Shown here one piece after another: positions 1 to 6,048 of a DNA stretch of 6,048 nt. The notes beneath the pieces were generated by a model, which saw only the letters and a list, made by a program, of their open reading frames with translations, was not told the DNA's origin and did no database searches. Position 1 is the first letter of the stretch. Each line of letters begins with the position of its first letter. The position numbers and the translations under genes were made by a program. The stretch is from JBDTMC01 sp039934475. GTDB lineage: Bacteria > Acidobacteriota > Terriglobia > Bryobacterales > Bryobacteraceae. Location of the stretch: the NCBI GenBank assembly GCA_039934475.1, contig JBDTMC010000476.1, forward strand, positions 1 to 6,048. The letters run 5' to 3'.

Positions 1-76
1 TCTCGTGTTGGAAACGAACCTTGGCTTCAGGCTCATCTCGTATTAGACAAGACTACGGCTAACAGGAAAGTCCGTT
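1..76. other. Region downstream of the transporter with no supported feature
   Basis: These 76 bases follow the transporter stop. I see no hairpin followed by a T-run, no tRNA, and no recognisable protein in any frame. The plus strand is open in one frame from the edge to a TGA at 115-117, but the 38-residue peptide resembles nothing I know and would overlap the transporter gene. Confidence 0.5.
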
Positions 77-1267
77 TCATAGCGACTCTGGTTGCGGCAT
101 TGGGCCAGCCGCGGTGACATACATTAACAGCACTGCTGTAATCACGGCCGCGCTTGACATACCAATCATCAAGTTAGAGAAGCCGATGGTATCTTTGAAC
201 ACCCCGGCGACGTAAATCATCACCCCGGAAGAGATGCCGCCCATCATGTTCAAAACGCCTCCCGCGAGCCCGCGGCTGTTGCTATCGAGGATGTCATAGG
301 CGGCCGCGAACGCATTCGCAGCCAGCAATCCGCCGAATACGCCGAACAACGCCGAGAACACCCGCGCCTCGTTCAAACTGTTCGCCGAAAAAGTTAAGTA
401 AGCAAACGGTGCGCTCAGCAACACGCCAACGGCCGCGACATGGAGCCGGGCGCTGGGCCATCGCAGACGCAGCCGGTCCGCCAGTGCGCCTCCCGCAAGA
501 AGACCGGCGATCGCGCTGACCTGAATGAACACCGTTCCGTTCCACCCACTGTCCGTCATGGACAAATGGAAGCGCTCCTGGAGGAACGTCGGAAACCAGG
601 CGAAGAAGATCCACTGCATGGCACAGAAAGCCGCGAAGGCCGCACACAGCGCCAGATAGCAGCGGGAGCGGATCATGCGCGCGATACTACCGGCGGCTCC
701 GGTGGCGCCTGTTCCCACACTCCCTCGCTTGGAGCGAAGCCCCCACCACAACAGTCCGCCATAGGCAGCGCCAGCCCCGGCGGCGATTCCGAATCCCACG
801 CGCCATCCGATATGGTCAGCCGCCCATCCGCCATAGGAACCGCCTGCGATTGCTCCGAAGAGTTGCGCCGATTGATGAATACCGAGAGCGCGGGACCGCT
901 TGGCTGCCGGGTAATGAGAAGCAATGAACGCAAGGGCCGTGGGGTAATACAGGGCTTCCGTGACTCCCATCAAAGCGCGAAAACCGAGGAACGAGATTGC
1001 TGTTCCGGCCAAGCCGCAGCCCAGCGCCGCTACGCTCCACAGCACGAGGCTGGAAGTGATTAGAATGTCGCGCCGCCACACATCCGCAAGCCGCCCGGCA
1101 AAAGGCATGGAAAGCGTATAGAGCCACTGGAAGATGCCGCCGATCAAGCCGAGCCTGGCGCCATCGAAGCCAAGATCTGCTTTGAGGGCCGGAAACATCG
1201 AGTACACCATCTGCCGGTCCAGATAGTTTAGGGCGAGCGCAATCCAAAGATAGAAGAGGATCGGCAT
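77..1267 (-). CDS. MFS transporter, anion:cation symporter-like
   Basis: This is a 396-residue inner-membrane protein with about twelve hydrophobic segments: roughly 3-25, 37-58, 67-90, 91-113, 129-150, 156-178, 203-228, 243-264, 273-294, 300-325, 333-356 and 364-388, with a Gly-rich central loop at about 178-200. N-Y-L-D-R-Q (14-19) in the first helix is the N-Y-x-D-R signature common in organic-anion:cation symporters. The loop after helix 2 reads G-R-L-A-D-V-W-R-R (58-66), a variant of MFS motif A. R97-A-L-M-G-V-T-E-A-x-x-Y-P, then P-x-x-x-R-S-R-A-L-G, is also typical of that group. Such carriers import carboxylates including hexuronates, so this is the likely uptake step for the compound processed by the two preceding genes. 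The ATG overlaps the previous TAA by one base (TAATG) and has no good Shine-Dalgarno, so translation probably depends on reinitiation. The N-terminus is short, starting at helix 1. No terminator is visible downstream. Confidence 0.9.
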   Translation of the reverse strand: MPILFYLWIALALNYLDRQMVYSMFPALKADLGFDGARLGLIGGIFQWLYTLSMPFAGRLADVWRRDILITSSLVLWSVAALGCGLAGTAISFLGFRALMGVTEALYYPTALAFIASHYPAAKRSRALGIHQSAQLFGAIAGGSYGGWAADHIGWRVGFGIAAGAGAAYGGLLWWGLRSKRGSVGTGATGAAGSIARMIRSRCYLALCAAFAAFCAMQWIFFAWFPTFLQERFHLSMTDSGWNGTVFIQVSAIAGLLAGGALADRLRLRWPSARLHVAAVGVLLSAPFAYLTFSANSLNEARVFSALFGVFGGLLAANAFAAAYDILDSNSRGLAGGVLNMMGGISSGVMIYVAGVFKDTIGFSNLMIGMSSAAVITAVLLMYVTAAGPMPQPESL

Positions 1268-2391
1268 TACAAGCGCACGCGCGAGAACTCAGCGAGCGCA
1301 TCGGGATTGATCTCAATGCCGAGGCCGGGCTGATCGGGGATAGGCAGCATACCATCCGCATCCAGATGCCAGCCGCCGGCGCGGAGCTCGTCGATGAACG
1401 GCGAGCCAGTGAGATATTCGACGAGCGTCGTCTCCGGGAATGCCGATGCGATTTGCAGATCGGAGGCCAACCCCACCGTAGTATTCCATCCGTGCGGGAT
1501 AAAGCGCACGCCATGTTCCCGAGCACTCCACGCGATGCGGCGCTGCTCACTCAACCCGCCGCATTTTGTAACGTCGGGTTGCACGATATCAAACGCGCCA
1601 CCTTCCAACCACGGCGCGAAGGCCTGCCGGCGTGTCAGCACCTCGCCACCTGCGATGGGCACACGAGAGGCGCGGCGCAGGGTGATGAAGTCGTTGAGGT
1701 TGTCCGGGTGCAAGGCTTCTTCAAACCAGTACACGTCGTAATCGCACAGCATTTCCGCGGCGCGCAGAGCCCACTTCAGATCGCCAGGCCAGTACGCGTC
1801 GCTGCCACCGGCATCCACCATCAACAGGGCATCGGAACCGATCGCTTCGCGGGCAGCTCGAACAATGGCTTCATCGGTCTTGTTGTCGCGGCGTCCGAAC
1901 GGACCCCATCCGATTTTGAACGCACGGAAGCCTTGCTCTTTCACTGGCAGAAGTTCAGACGACATGCGCTCCGGCTCGCGCATCAGCAGCGAAGCATAGG
2001 GCCTGATACGATCTCGATATCGTCCGCCCAGTAACCGGCCCACAGGCTGGCCACACGCTTTCCCGAGGATGTCCCAGAGCCCGATATCGATGCCGCTGAT
2101 GGTGTGCGTGATGGAGCCACCGCGGCCCAGCCAGAACGTGTTCTGATGCAGTTTCTCTGAGACCCGTTCCGGCTCCAGCGCATTCTCGCCAAGCACCAGC
2201 GGACGCAGAATCTCAAGCGAAGCCTTCACCAGCGACTCCGATGTGAAGACCGAACCCCAGCCCACGAGGCCCTCGTCCGTATCCACCTTGATGATGGTGT
2301 GGACGCAGTCCTCAGGCTGCAGTTCATTGGACCAGCCGCCCTCAGGCGTGCGTCCTCTCAGCCCGTAGGCCGTGATCTCTCGTATCTTCAA
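1267..2391 (-). CDS. Mandelate racemase/muconate lactonizing enzyme family protein, probable acid-sugar dehydratase
   Basis: From TTG at 2391 this encodes 374 residues, a normal length for the enolase superfamily. The N-terminal capping domain begins M-K-I-R-E-I-T-A-Y-G and includes the D-E-G-L-V-G-W-G strand (39-46); SGIDIGLWDILGK (99-111) opens the barrel. The metal ligands appear to be D193 (M-V-D-A-G), E224 (W-F-E-E-A) and E250 (A-G-G-E). D273 (Q-P-D-V-T-K-C-G-G) and H300 (I-P-H-G-W-N) form the His-Asp dyad of the mandelate racemase subgroup; the E250-D273-H300 spacing of 23 and 27 matches mandelate racemase. The K-x-K motif reads K159-I-G161, so the second lysine is replaced. Members abstract a proton alpha to a carboxylate, and most with this dyad dehydrate sugar acids; the actual substrate cannot be read. 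The TTG start is supported by GGAGG and the 4-nt overlap with the MlrC-like gene. An upstream in-frame ATG at 2565 would add 58 non-family residues. The TAA stop shares a base with the transporter ATG. Confidence 0.9.
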   Translation of the reverse strand: MKIREITAYGLRGRTPEGGWSNELQPEDCVHTIIKVDTDEGLVGWGSVFTSESLVKASLEILRPLVLGENALEPERVSEKLHQNTFWLGRGGSITHTISGIDIGLWDILGKACGQPVGRLLGGRYRDRIRPYASLLMREPERMSSELLPVKEQGFRAFKIGWGPFGRRDNKTDEAIVRAAREAIGSDALLMVDAGGSDAYWPGDLKWALRAAEMLCDYDVYWFEEALHPDNLNDFITLRRASRVPIAGGEVLTRRQAFAPWLEGGAFDIVQPDVTKCGGLSEQRRIAWSAREHGVRFIPHGWNTTVGLASDLQIASAFPETTLVEYLTGSPFIDELRAGGWHLDADGMLPIPDQPGLGIEINPDALAEFSRVRL

Positions 2392-3863
2392 AATTGCCTC
2401 CGGAACACGCGCGCCTGCGGTGTGTAGTGATCGATTGGGTCGAGCGGATAAAGCGGCCTGGCACATTGCGTGTGGCCCAGGCTTTTCAGGTTCGCGCTGG
2501 TGGCGCCCGGCGCATCCACGTTGATGAGCCGCTCGGCTCCTTCCTCGAAGAAGCGCGGCTGACACAGCGGCGATTTCACTATCGTCATATCGAATTTGGC
2601 AGGATCCTGACCGTTGGTCAGAAACAGCGTCCGGTCATAGAGGCTGACTGGCCGCGATGTCAGCACGAGGGTAGCCGGTCCGCACTGCAGCACCGCCGTT
2701 GGACCCGCATACCAAAACTCGCCGTACGATTCGCTGTTCATCTTGCCGTCGGAGAGCAGCCGCACACAGCCGGATACCTCAATCGGCGTGTAGCGCGAGT
2801 CCAAAGTGCCGCCCACGGCGACAGTGATATTGGCGCCGACGCCCGCCTGGAAGGCTTTCGTCACGGCCGGAGCATCCACGATAGGAGCGAGCACGGTGCG
2901 TGTGCATTGCTGCCGTATCAATTCGGCGAGGATGGCATTGGAATCCCCGGGAGCGCCAGAACTGGTGGCGTCCGCCGCGTCTACCAGCACCACCCGGCCG
3001 GTGAGTTCCGCGGCCATCCGCACGCTCTCCTCAAGAGTCGTCAGCGGTTGCTGCATCAGGTGACGCATCTCCCAGAATTCACTGGCGATGGATTCCGCTT
3101 CCTGAACGCAAGCGGTGGAATCACCGTCCGAGGTCATGAACACATTCGAGCAAAGGTCCGTCACATCGGTAAACGGATTACCGATGAACAGCCCGCCCGA
3201 AAGGCACTTCACCGCGCGCTCCAGGCACATCCTGATCTTGCCCGTCTCTGTCATGCATTCAGAGCCGCGCACCAACGCCGGGATCGGAACGCGAATGGCC
3301 ACCGGGCGTATCCGTTTATCGAGCAACTGAAGCAGCAGGCGGGCCGCACGTTGGCCTGTTTCAAAGAAGTCCGTATGTGGATTCGTGTGATAAACCGAGA
3401 CGACCGAGGAGTGTTGCAGAATCCGATCGGTCAAAATCCCATGCAGATCGAGGGACACCGAGATCGGAACTGCTTCCCCGACAATCTTGCGCGTCTCCTG
3501 CAGCAGGTAGCCCTCACAATCATCGACGTCTTCGGCCGCAAGCGCGCCGTGCAAGGCGAAGTAGATTCCATCGACCGGGCCGGCTTCGCGAACGGCCGCT
3601 AGGAACTCGGAAGCGATACGAGCGAAGCCCGCGCTAGACAAAGTCCCCGCGGACGTAATCCCCCGGGCACTATAACCGCCAACGATTTCCAGGTCTGGAT
3701 GCTGATGAAAGACACTCAGGGCGCCACCCACCTCCGTTCGCACGTGGCGGTGATACGCGAGTACGCCTTCCCCATGGTCAGTGAGAAAATCCTCATACCG
3801 CGACAGCACCGGATTGAACGAAGAGATCTCCTGCTTACATTCGTTGACCAGAATCCTGCGCAT
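2388..3863 (-). CDS. MlrC/M81-family metallo-amidohydrolase
   Basis: This is a 491-residue protein, the usual length for the MlrC (microcystinase C-like, peptidase M81) family, predicted to be cytoplasmic with no signal peptide. Visible landmarks are the N-terminal N-E-x-x-Q-E-x-S-S-F-N-P (8-18), the F-A-L-H-G-A segment (102-107) followed by E111, D115 and E117-G118, the S-L-D-L-H-G segment (137-142), and N-P-H-T-D-F-F-E-T-G (161-170). D139, H141 and H163 have the spacing expected of an Asp/His/His zinc site. The C-terminal domain has D295 and D298, a G-A-P-G-D loop (303-307), D-P...I-V-K-S (420-431), a D-A-P-G element (450-453) and R-P-L-Y-P-L-D (469-475). All are typical of the family. Family members hydrolyse amide bonds in small peptides or related compounds; the substrate here is unknown. 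ATG at 3863 is preferred because it gives the family's M-R-R-I-L-V-N-E start with a weak GGA 6-8 nt upstream; ATG at 3878 would add five residues. Longer in-frame extension only overlaps the preceding gene. The TGA stop overlaps the next start. Confidence 0.9.
   Translation of the reverse strand: MRRILVNECKQEISSFNPVLSRYEDFLTDHGEGVLAYHRHVRTEVGGALSVFHQHPDLEIVGGYSARGITSAGTLSSAGFARIASEFLAAVREAGPVDGIYFALHGALAAEDVDDCEGYLLQETRKIVGEAVPISVSLDLHGILTDRILQHSSVVSVYHTNPHTDFFETGQRAARLLLQLLDKRIRPVAIRVPIPALVRGSECMTETGKIRMCLERAVKCLSGGLFIGNPFTDVTDLCSNVFMTSDGDSTACVQEAESIASEFWEMRHLMQQPLTTLEESVRMAAELTGRVVLVDAADATSSGAPGDSNAILAELIRQQCTRTVLAPIVDAPAVTKAFQAGVGANITVAVGGTLDSRYTPIEVSGCVRLLSDGKMNSESYGEFWYAGPTAVLQCGPATLVLTSRPVSLYDRTLFLTNGQDPAKFDMTIVKSPLCQPRFFEEGAERLINVDAPGATSANLKSLGHTQCARPLYPLDPIDHYTPQARVFRRQF
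2397..2401 (-). promoter_or_regulatory. Strong Shine-Dalgarno site that fixes a TTG start
   Basis: GGAGG at 2401-2397 on the minus strand lies five bases (CAATT) upstream of TTG at 2391-2389. It is inside the last codons of the MlrC-like gene. It is the best ribosome binding site in the window and points directly to the TTG as the start of the enolase-superfamily gene. The TTGA overlap of start and stop indicates translational coupling of the two genes. Confidence 0.82.
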
Positions 3864-3906
3864 GGGTGTTCCGATCATTCTATGCGCTTTGTGGAACTGG
3901 TGGCCA

Positions 3907-5382
3907 CTAACGAACGCGAAATGGGGCCGTACTCGAGACCTCCCACCGGTCCTGACGGATGGTAATCCGGACCTCGTAGTCCCCCGCGTTGAACAGCGCG
4001 TTGGCCAGTTTGGCCAGGTACGGATACTCGTGCTTCTGCTCCCCACCCAATGTGCCCCGTCCGGAACGTGAGTCATCGCGCATGTTATCCGTGAATGCGA
4101 GTGTCGACCCACCGACCATCTGACCCTTCTGCAAAATATCCAGCTTCAACTCCGGGCGTTTTCCGTTCATGTCCGGATAGAATAGGAAATACACCGGCAG
4201 TTCAAACGGCTGGTTGGCGGGAAACTCCGGGTTCAGCATTGGCGCCAGCGCCTCACCCTCATACTGCAGCACCTGATCGGCCTCAAAGACGTCTGAGCCT
4301 TTATTCAGCTTGCGCACGAACAGGGCGCTGCTCATCGATAGTCCAGGCAGGGTATCCAGCGCCCTTAGCGGCTCTTTGATTGTTCCCGTCTGAGACGCGT
4401 TCAAGTCTTCCACCGTCGCCTCCAACGTATACTCTCCCGCCGGCAGTTGGACCTCGCGTAAGAGATAAAAGCTGCCCGCCTTGCGCGCATCCGCCTTCAA
4501 TGTGGGACCCTTCGCCGCCACTTCTTTGCTCGCCTGCCACGCTATCTCTCCGTCTTTGCGCCGCGCAATTTGCGTCAATTTTGCCCGAACGCTGTAGTTC
4601 TTGCCCTCCGTCGCGAACTCCAGGTTCCGCAGGGGAGCTTCTACGATCAACAAACCCCGCCCCGAAGCGAGCGTGGAACCGGATCGCTTGGCACTAGCTG
4701 GGGCGGTTTTGAAATACCCGATGAACGCAACTGGAGCGCGCGCGGCCTGCACTGTCATGCTCTGACCTGCCGCGGGCGCAGCAACCGGTAGTTCGGGCTT
4801 TGGTATCAGGGCGTCGAGTTCCGCGAATCCTGCGACCATGGCCCCTCCGGTTTCAACAGCCAGAGTCTTCCAAGCCGCAGCGCCCTGCTTGCCGGGCGCG
4901 CTAGACAAGTCCACAAGCAGGATCTTCACATGAGACGAATTGGCCGTTCCGGTAATGTCCAGCAATCGAGCAGTGTCGTCGTCCGTCAACGCCGGTGTTT
5001 CCAGTGTCGCCACCAGATATCGCGTGCCACCATGCCGCGCCAGAGCGAAAATCGCGAACTCTACGCCGTCCAGGAAGGTTTTCAATTTCGCCTCGCCGCC
5101 CTGTCTGGCCGCGTCCAGGACAGCTCGCTCCAACACGTCCGCCTTCAAGTGCTTCGTCAGTTCCTGACCATCGCGAGTTCCCGGCCGCCGTAACTCGATG
5201 TCGGTGCCTGGCGTCTGTAGCCAAGCCCCCGCCTGCGTAGCGGCCGCCGCAGCGGCGTTGGCTAACTTCGAACCATCCGTCGGTCCGAACAGGAGCGCAA
5301 AGACTCTATCTTCAGCGACGCCCGTCACCGCTGTAGATAGTAAGGATGCCAAGACAAGTAACAGTCGCTGGAGAGAATGCAC
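3907..5382 (-). CDS. Secreted VWFA-related (acidobacterial-type) protein with degenerate VWA region
   Basis: This encodes 491 residues. Residues 1-23 form a signal peptide: short basic N-terminus (R6), a hydrophobic run LLLVLASLLSTAVTG, and a G-V-A cleavage site before E24, so export is expected. Residues 24-197 look like an alternating strand/helix fold resembling a von Willebrand A domain: a VFALLF strand, an alanine-rich helix (42-54), the VEFAIFALARHG and RYLVATLE segments, a VKILLVDLSS strand (152-161), and the late LAVETGGAMVAGFAELDALIP element. The MIDAS D-x-S-x-S motif is not present. Residues about 215-491 match the beta-rich C-terminal half of acidobacterial VWFA-related proteins: an LPAGEYTLEATVED strand, an SSALFVRKL strand, a VYFLFYPD strand, and the closing AGDYEVRITI...FRV. 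GTG at 5382 is chosen because an in-frame TGA lies five codons upstream and the signal peptide begins directly there; no ribosome binding site is evident. Function is unknown. It lies 43 bp upstream of the MlrC-like gene and may be co-transcribed. Confidence 0.85.
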   Translation of the reverse strand: MHSLQRLLLVLASLLSTAVTGVAEDRVFALLFGPTDGSKLANAAAAAATQAGAWLQTPGTDIELRRPGTRDGQELTKHLKADVLERAVLDAARQGGEAKLKTFLDGVEFAIFALARHGGTRYLVATLETPALTDDDTARLLDITGTANSSHVKILLVDLSSAPGKQGAAAWKTLAVETGGAMVAGFAELDALIPKPELPVAAPAAGQSMTVQAARAPVAFIGYFKTAPASAKRSGSTLASGRGLLIVEAPLRNLEFATEGKNYSVRAKLTQIARRKDGEIAWQASKEVAAKGPTLKADARKAGSFYLLREVQLPAGEYTLEATVEDLNASQTGTIKEPLRALDTLPGLSMSSALFVRKLNKGSDVFEADQVLQYEGEALAPMLNPEFPANQPFELPVYFLFYPDMNGKRPELKLDILQKGQMVGGSTLAFTDNMRDDSRSGRGTLGGEQKHEYPYLAKLANALFNAGDYEVRITIRQDRWEVSSTAPFRVR

Positions 5383-5388
5383 GTGAGA

Positions 5389-5394
5389 ATTATG
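5389..5394 (-). promoter_or_regulatory. Weak -10-like element just upstream of the VWFA-related gene
   Basis: On the minus strand CATAAT lies at 5394-5389, seven bases before the GTG start at 5382. A transcript starting at the usual distance from it would begin at or very near the GTG, which would make the mRNA leaderless. This fits the absence of a Shine-Dalgarno sequence. No convincing -35 hexamer sits 16-18 nt upstream, where the sequence is TATACC or CTATAC. The rest of 5395-5451, between this site and the terminator, shows no other clear regulatory motif. Confidence 0.2.
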
Positions 5395-5451
5395 TCAGAC
5401 GCGTGCGTGCGGGTATAGCGGGATCACACGGCCGGCGCAGGAAGGCGATAA

Positions 5452-5496
5452 CACAAAATGACAGGCGCGCGGCAACCGTGCGCCTGTCATTTTGTG
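5452..5496 (-). terminator. Perfect 17-bp inverted repeat, intrinsic terminator-like
   Basis: The arms at 5452-5468 (CACAAAATGACAGGCGC) and 5480-5496 are perfect reverse complements. The 11-nt centre holds a further CGG/CCG pairing (5470-5472 with 5476-5478) around a CAA loop, after one G/T mismatch. The GC-rich core (GACAGGCGC) is flanked by AAAAT on one side and ATTTT on the other, so the hairpin could terminate transcription in either direction. It begins 11 nt after the stop of the DUF1080 gene and lies about 70 nt upstream of the next gene on the same strand. The main role is therefore probably to end the DUF1080 transcript. The T-run is only four bases and is then interrupted by GTG, so efficiency cannot be judged. 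Confidence 0.85.
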
Positions 5497-5507
5497 ACCA
5501 ACGTTAT

Positions 5508-6048
5508 TTACTTCAGAGGTTTGATGCGAATGTTCTTGTAATAAACCGTGCTTCCCGGATCGTGGCCCTGCAGGCCCACTGTTCCCGGCGCGATCCGCCG
5601 TCCCGTATCGTCCGGGACACCCGCCCAATCCGCGGGCTGCGTCCAGTTCACTACTTCCTTGTCATTCAACAGAACTTTGATGATGTTGCCTTTGACGATG
5701 ATGTGTTCGGTGAACCACTCATTGTCCTTGGCAAGCTGCTCTTTGATGTCCTGCACCATGTACAAACTTGCCGTGCGGCGCGGGTCGCCGGGGAAACTGT
5801 TGTTCACCTGGACTTCGAACCCTTTTTTCGGCCACCCTTCGGGCTGGAATTCCGTCAGAACGTAGATGCCCCCGTTGGCGTTCGGCAGCGTCATCACGTC
5901 TACCTTCAATTCAAAATCCTTGAAGCTGTGGTTCATGAAATCGCCCACGTAGAAACAATGGCTACGGTTTCCGTGGGCCACAATCGCGCCGTCCTTAATG
6001 CTGAACGTCGCGGTGTTCTCGTTGACCTTCCACCCCGTGAAGTCTTTC
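5508..6048 (-). CDS. DUF1080 / 3-keto-disaccharide hydrolase-like domain protein, N-terminus outside the window
   Basis: The reading frame is open to the right edge, and the first complete codon in the window reads K-D-F-T-G-W, the start of a DUF1080 domain (usually preceded by L-F-N/D-G). An internal GTG at 5981 would cut away this conserved segment, so it is not the start. About 179 residues are visible. They carry the family's landmarks in order: the DGAIVAHG strand, the D-F-x-L-K-V-D strand, a G-G-I-Y segment where many members have NSG-hhx-R, the G-F-E-V-Q-V segment, a WFTEHIIVKGN strand, the LNDKEVVNWTQP strand, and the closing GTVGLQGHDPGSTVYYKNIRIKPL. DUF1080 is a concanavalin-like beta-sandwich, and some members act on 3-keto-glycosides; others have no tested activity. 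Members are usually secreted, but the signal peptide would lie upstream of this window. A terminator-like hairpin follows 11 nt after the TAA stop, so this gene appears to end its own transcript. Confidence 0.88.
   Translation of the reverse strand, partial: KDFTGWKVNENTATFSIKDGAIVAHGNRSHCFYVGDFMNHSFKDFELKVDVMTLPNANGGIYVLTEFQPEGWPKKGFEVQVNNSFPGDPRRTASLYMVQDIKEQLAKDNEWFTEHIIVKGNIIKVLLNDKEVVNWTQPADWAGVPDDTGRRIAPGTVGLQGHDPGSTVYYKNIRIKPLK

Noticed and set aside
1..117. Possible end of a convergent plus-strand gene entering from the left edge
   Set aside because: Only 38 codons are visible, they resemble no known protein, and the frame would overlap the transporter gene by 41 bases; a chance open frame is as likely.
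440..1063. Plus-strand open frame of about 207 codons opposite the transporter gene
   Set aside because: The product has low-complexity, Arg/Ser/Gly-rich composition and no known domain; the opposite strand encodes a convincing twelve-helix carrier.
816..1550. Minus-strand frame of about 244 codons spanning the enzyme/transporter junction
   Set aside because: It is out of frame with two well-supported genes and its translation shows no family motifs.
2394..3602. Long open frame on the plus strand, about 402 codons, opposite the MlrC-like gene
   Set aside because: It lies wholly antisense to a gene with clear family motifs, its product is rich in Arg, His and Gln with no recognisable domain, and long antisense frames are common in GC-rich DNA.
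3864..3906. Possible promoter (TAGAAT) in the 43-bp gap before the MlrC-like gene
   Set aside because: There is a -10-like hexamer but no -35-like element at a suitable distance, so an internal promoter is not supported.
3864..4112. N-terminal extension of the MlrC-like protein to ATG at 4112
   Set aside because: The added 83 residues overlap the end of the VWFA-related gene in another frame, do not resemble the family, and the natural M-R-R-I-L-V-N-E start is at 3863.

Overview
The window is GC-rich bacterial DNA in which every gene I can support lies on the minus strand, so it reads from position 6048 down to 1. The most likely source is a soil-type Acidobacteriota, perhaps of the Solibacter/Bryobacter kind. 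That is an inference from gene content only: a secreted protein with the C-terminal half typical of acidobacterial VWFA-related proteins, a free-standing DUF1080 (3-keto-disaccharide hydrolase) domain, and an MlrC/enolase/MFS catabolic cluster. No rRNA, tRNA or marker gene is present to confirm it.

Layout in transcription order. (1) The C-terminal part of a DUF1080 protein enters from the right edge and ends at 5508. (2) It is followed 11 nt later by a perfect 17-bp inverted repeat (5452-5496) that looks like an intrinsic terminator. (3) A secreted VWFA-related protein with no recognisable metal-binding motif spans 5382-3907 and starts at GTG. (4) After 43 bp comes an MlrC/M81-family metallo-amidohydrolase (3863-2388). 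(5) Its TGA stop overlaps the TTG start of a mandelate racemase/muconate lactonizing enzyme family protein (2391-1267), with a strong GGAGG ribosome binding site placed inside the end of the MlrC-like gene. (6) The TAA stop of that gene shares one base with the ATG of an MFS transporter (1267-77). The last 76 bases hold no feature I can support.

Genes 4 to 6 form a tightly coupled unit: an uptake permease of the organic-anion symporter type, a hydrolase likely to act on an amide or related bond, and an acid-sugar dehydratase or racemase of the enolase superfamily. The simplest reading is a small catabolic operon that imports a carboxylate-containing compound, cleaves it and converts the acid product. 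The substrate cannot be read from the sequence. The VWFA-related gene may be co-transcribed with it, but nothing ties it to the same function.

I see no clearly new biological system. The points most worth following are the changed catalytic lysine motif in the enolase-superfamily enzyme, the TTG start hidden in a stop/start overlap, the VWA-like protein without MIDAS residues, and the long bidirectional-looking hairpin.
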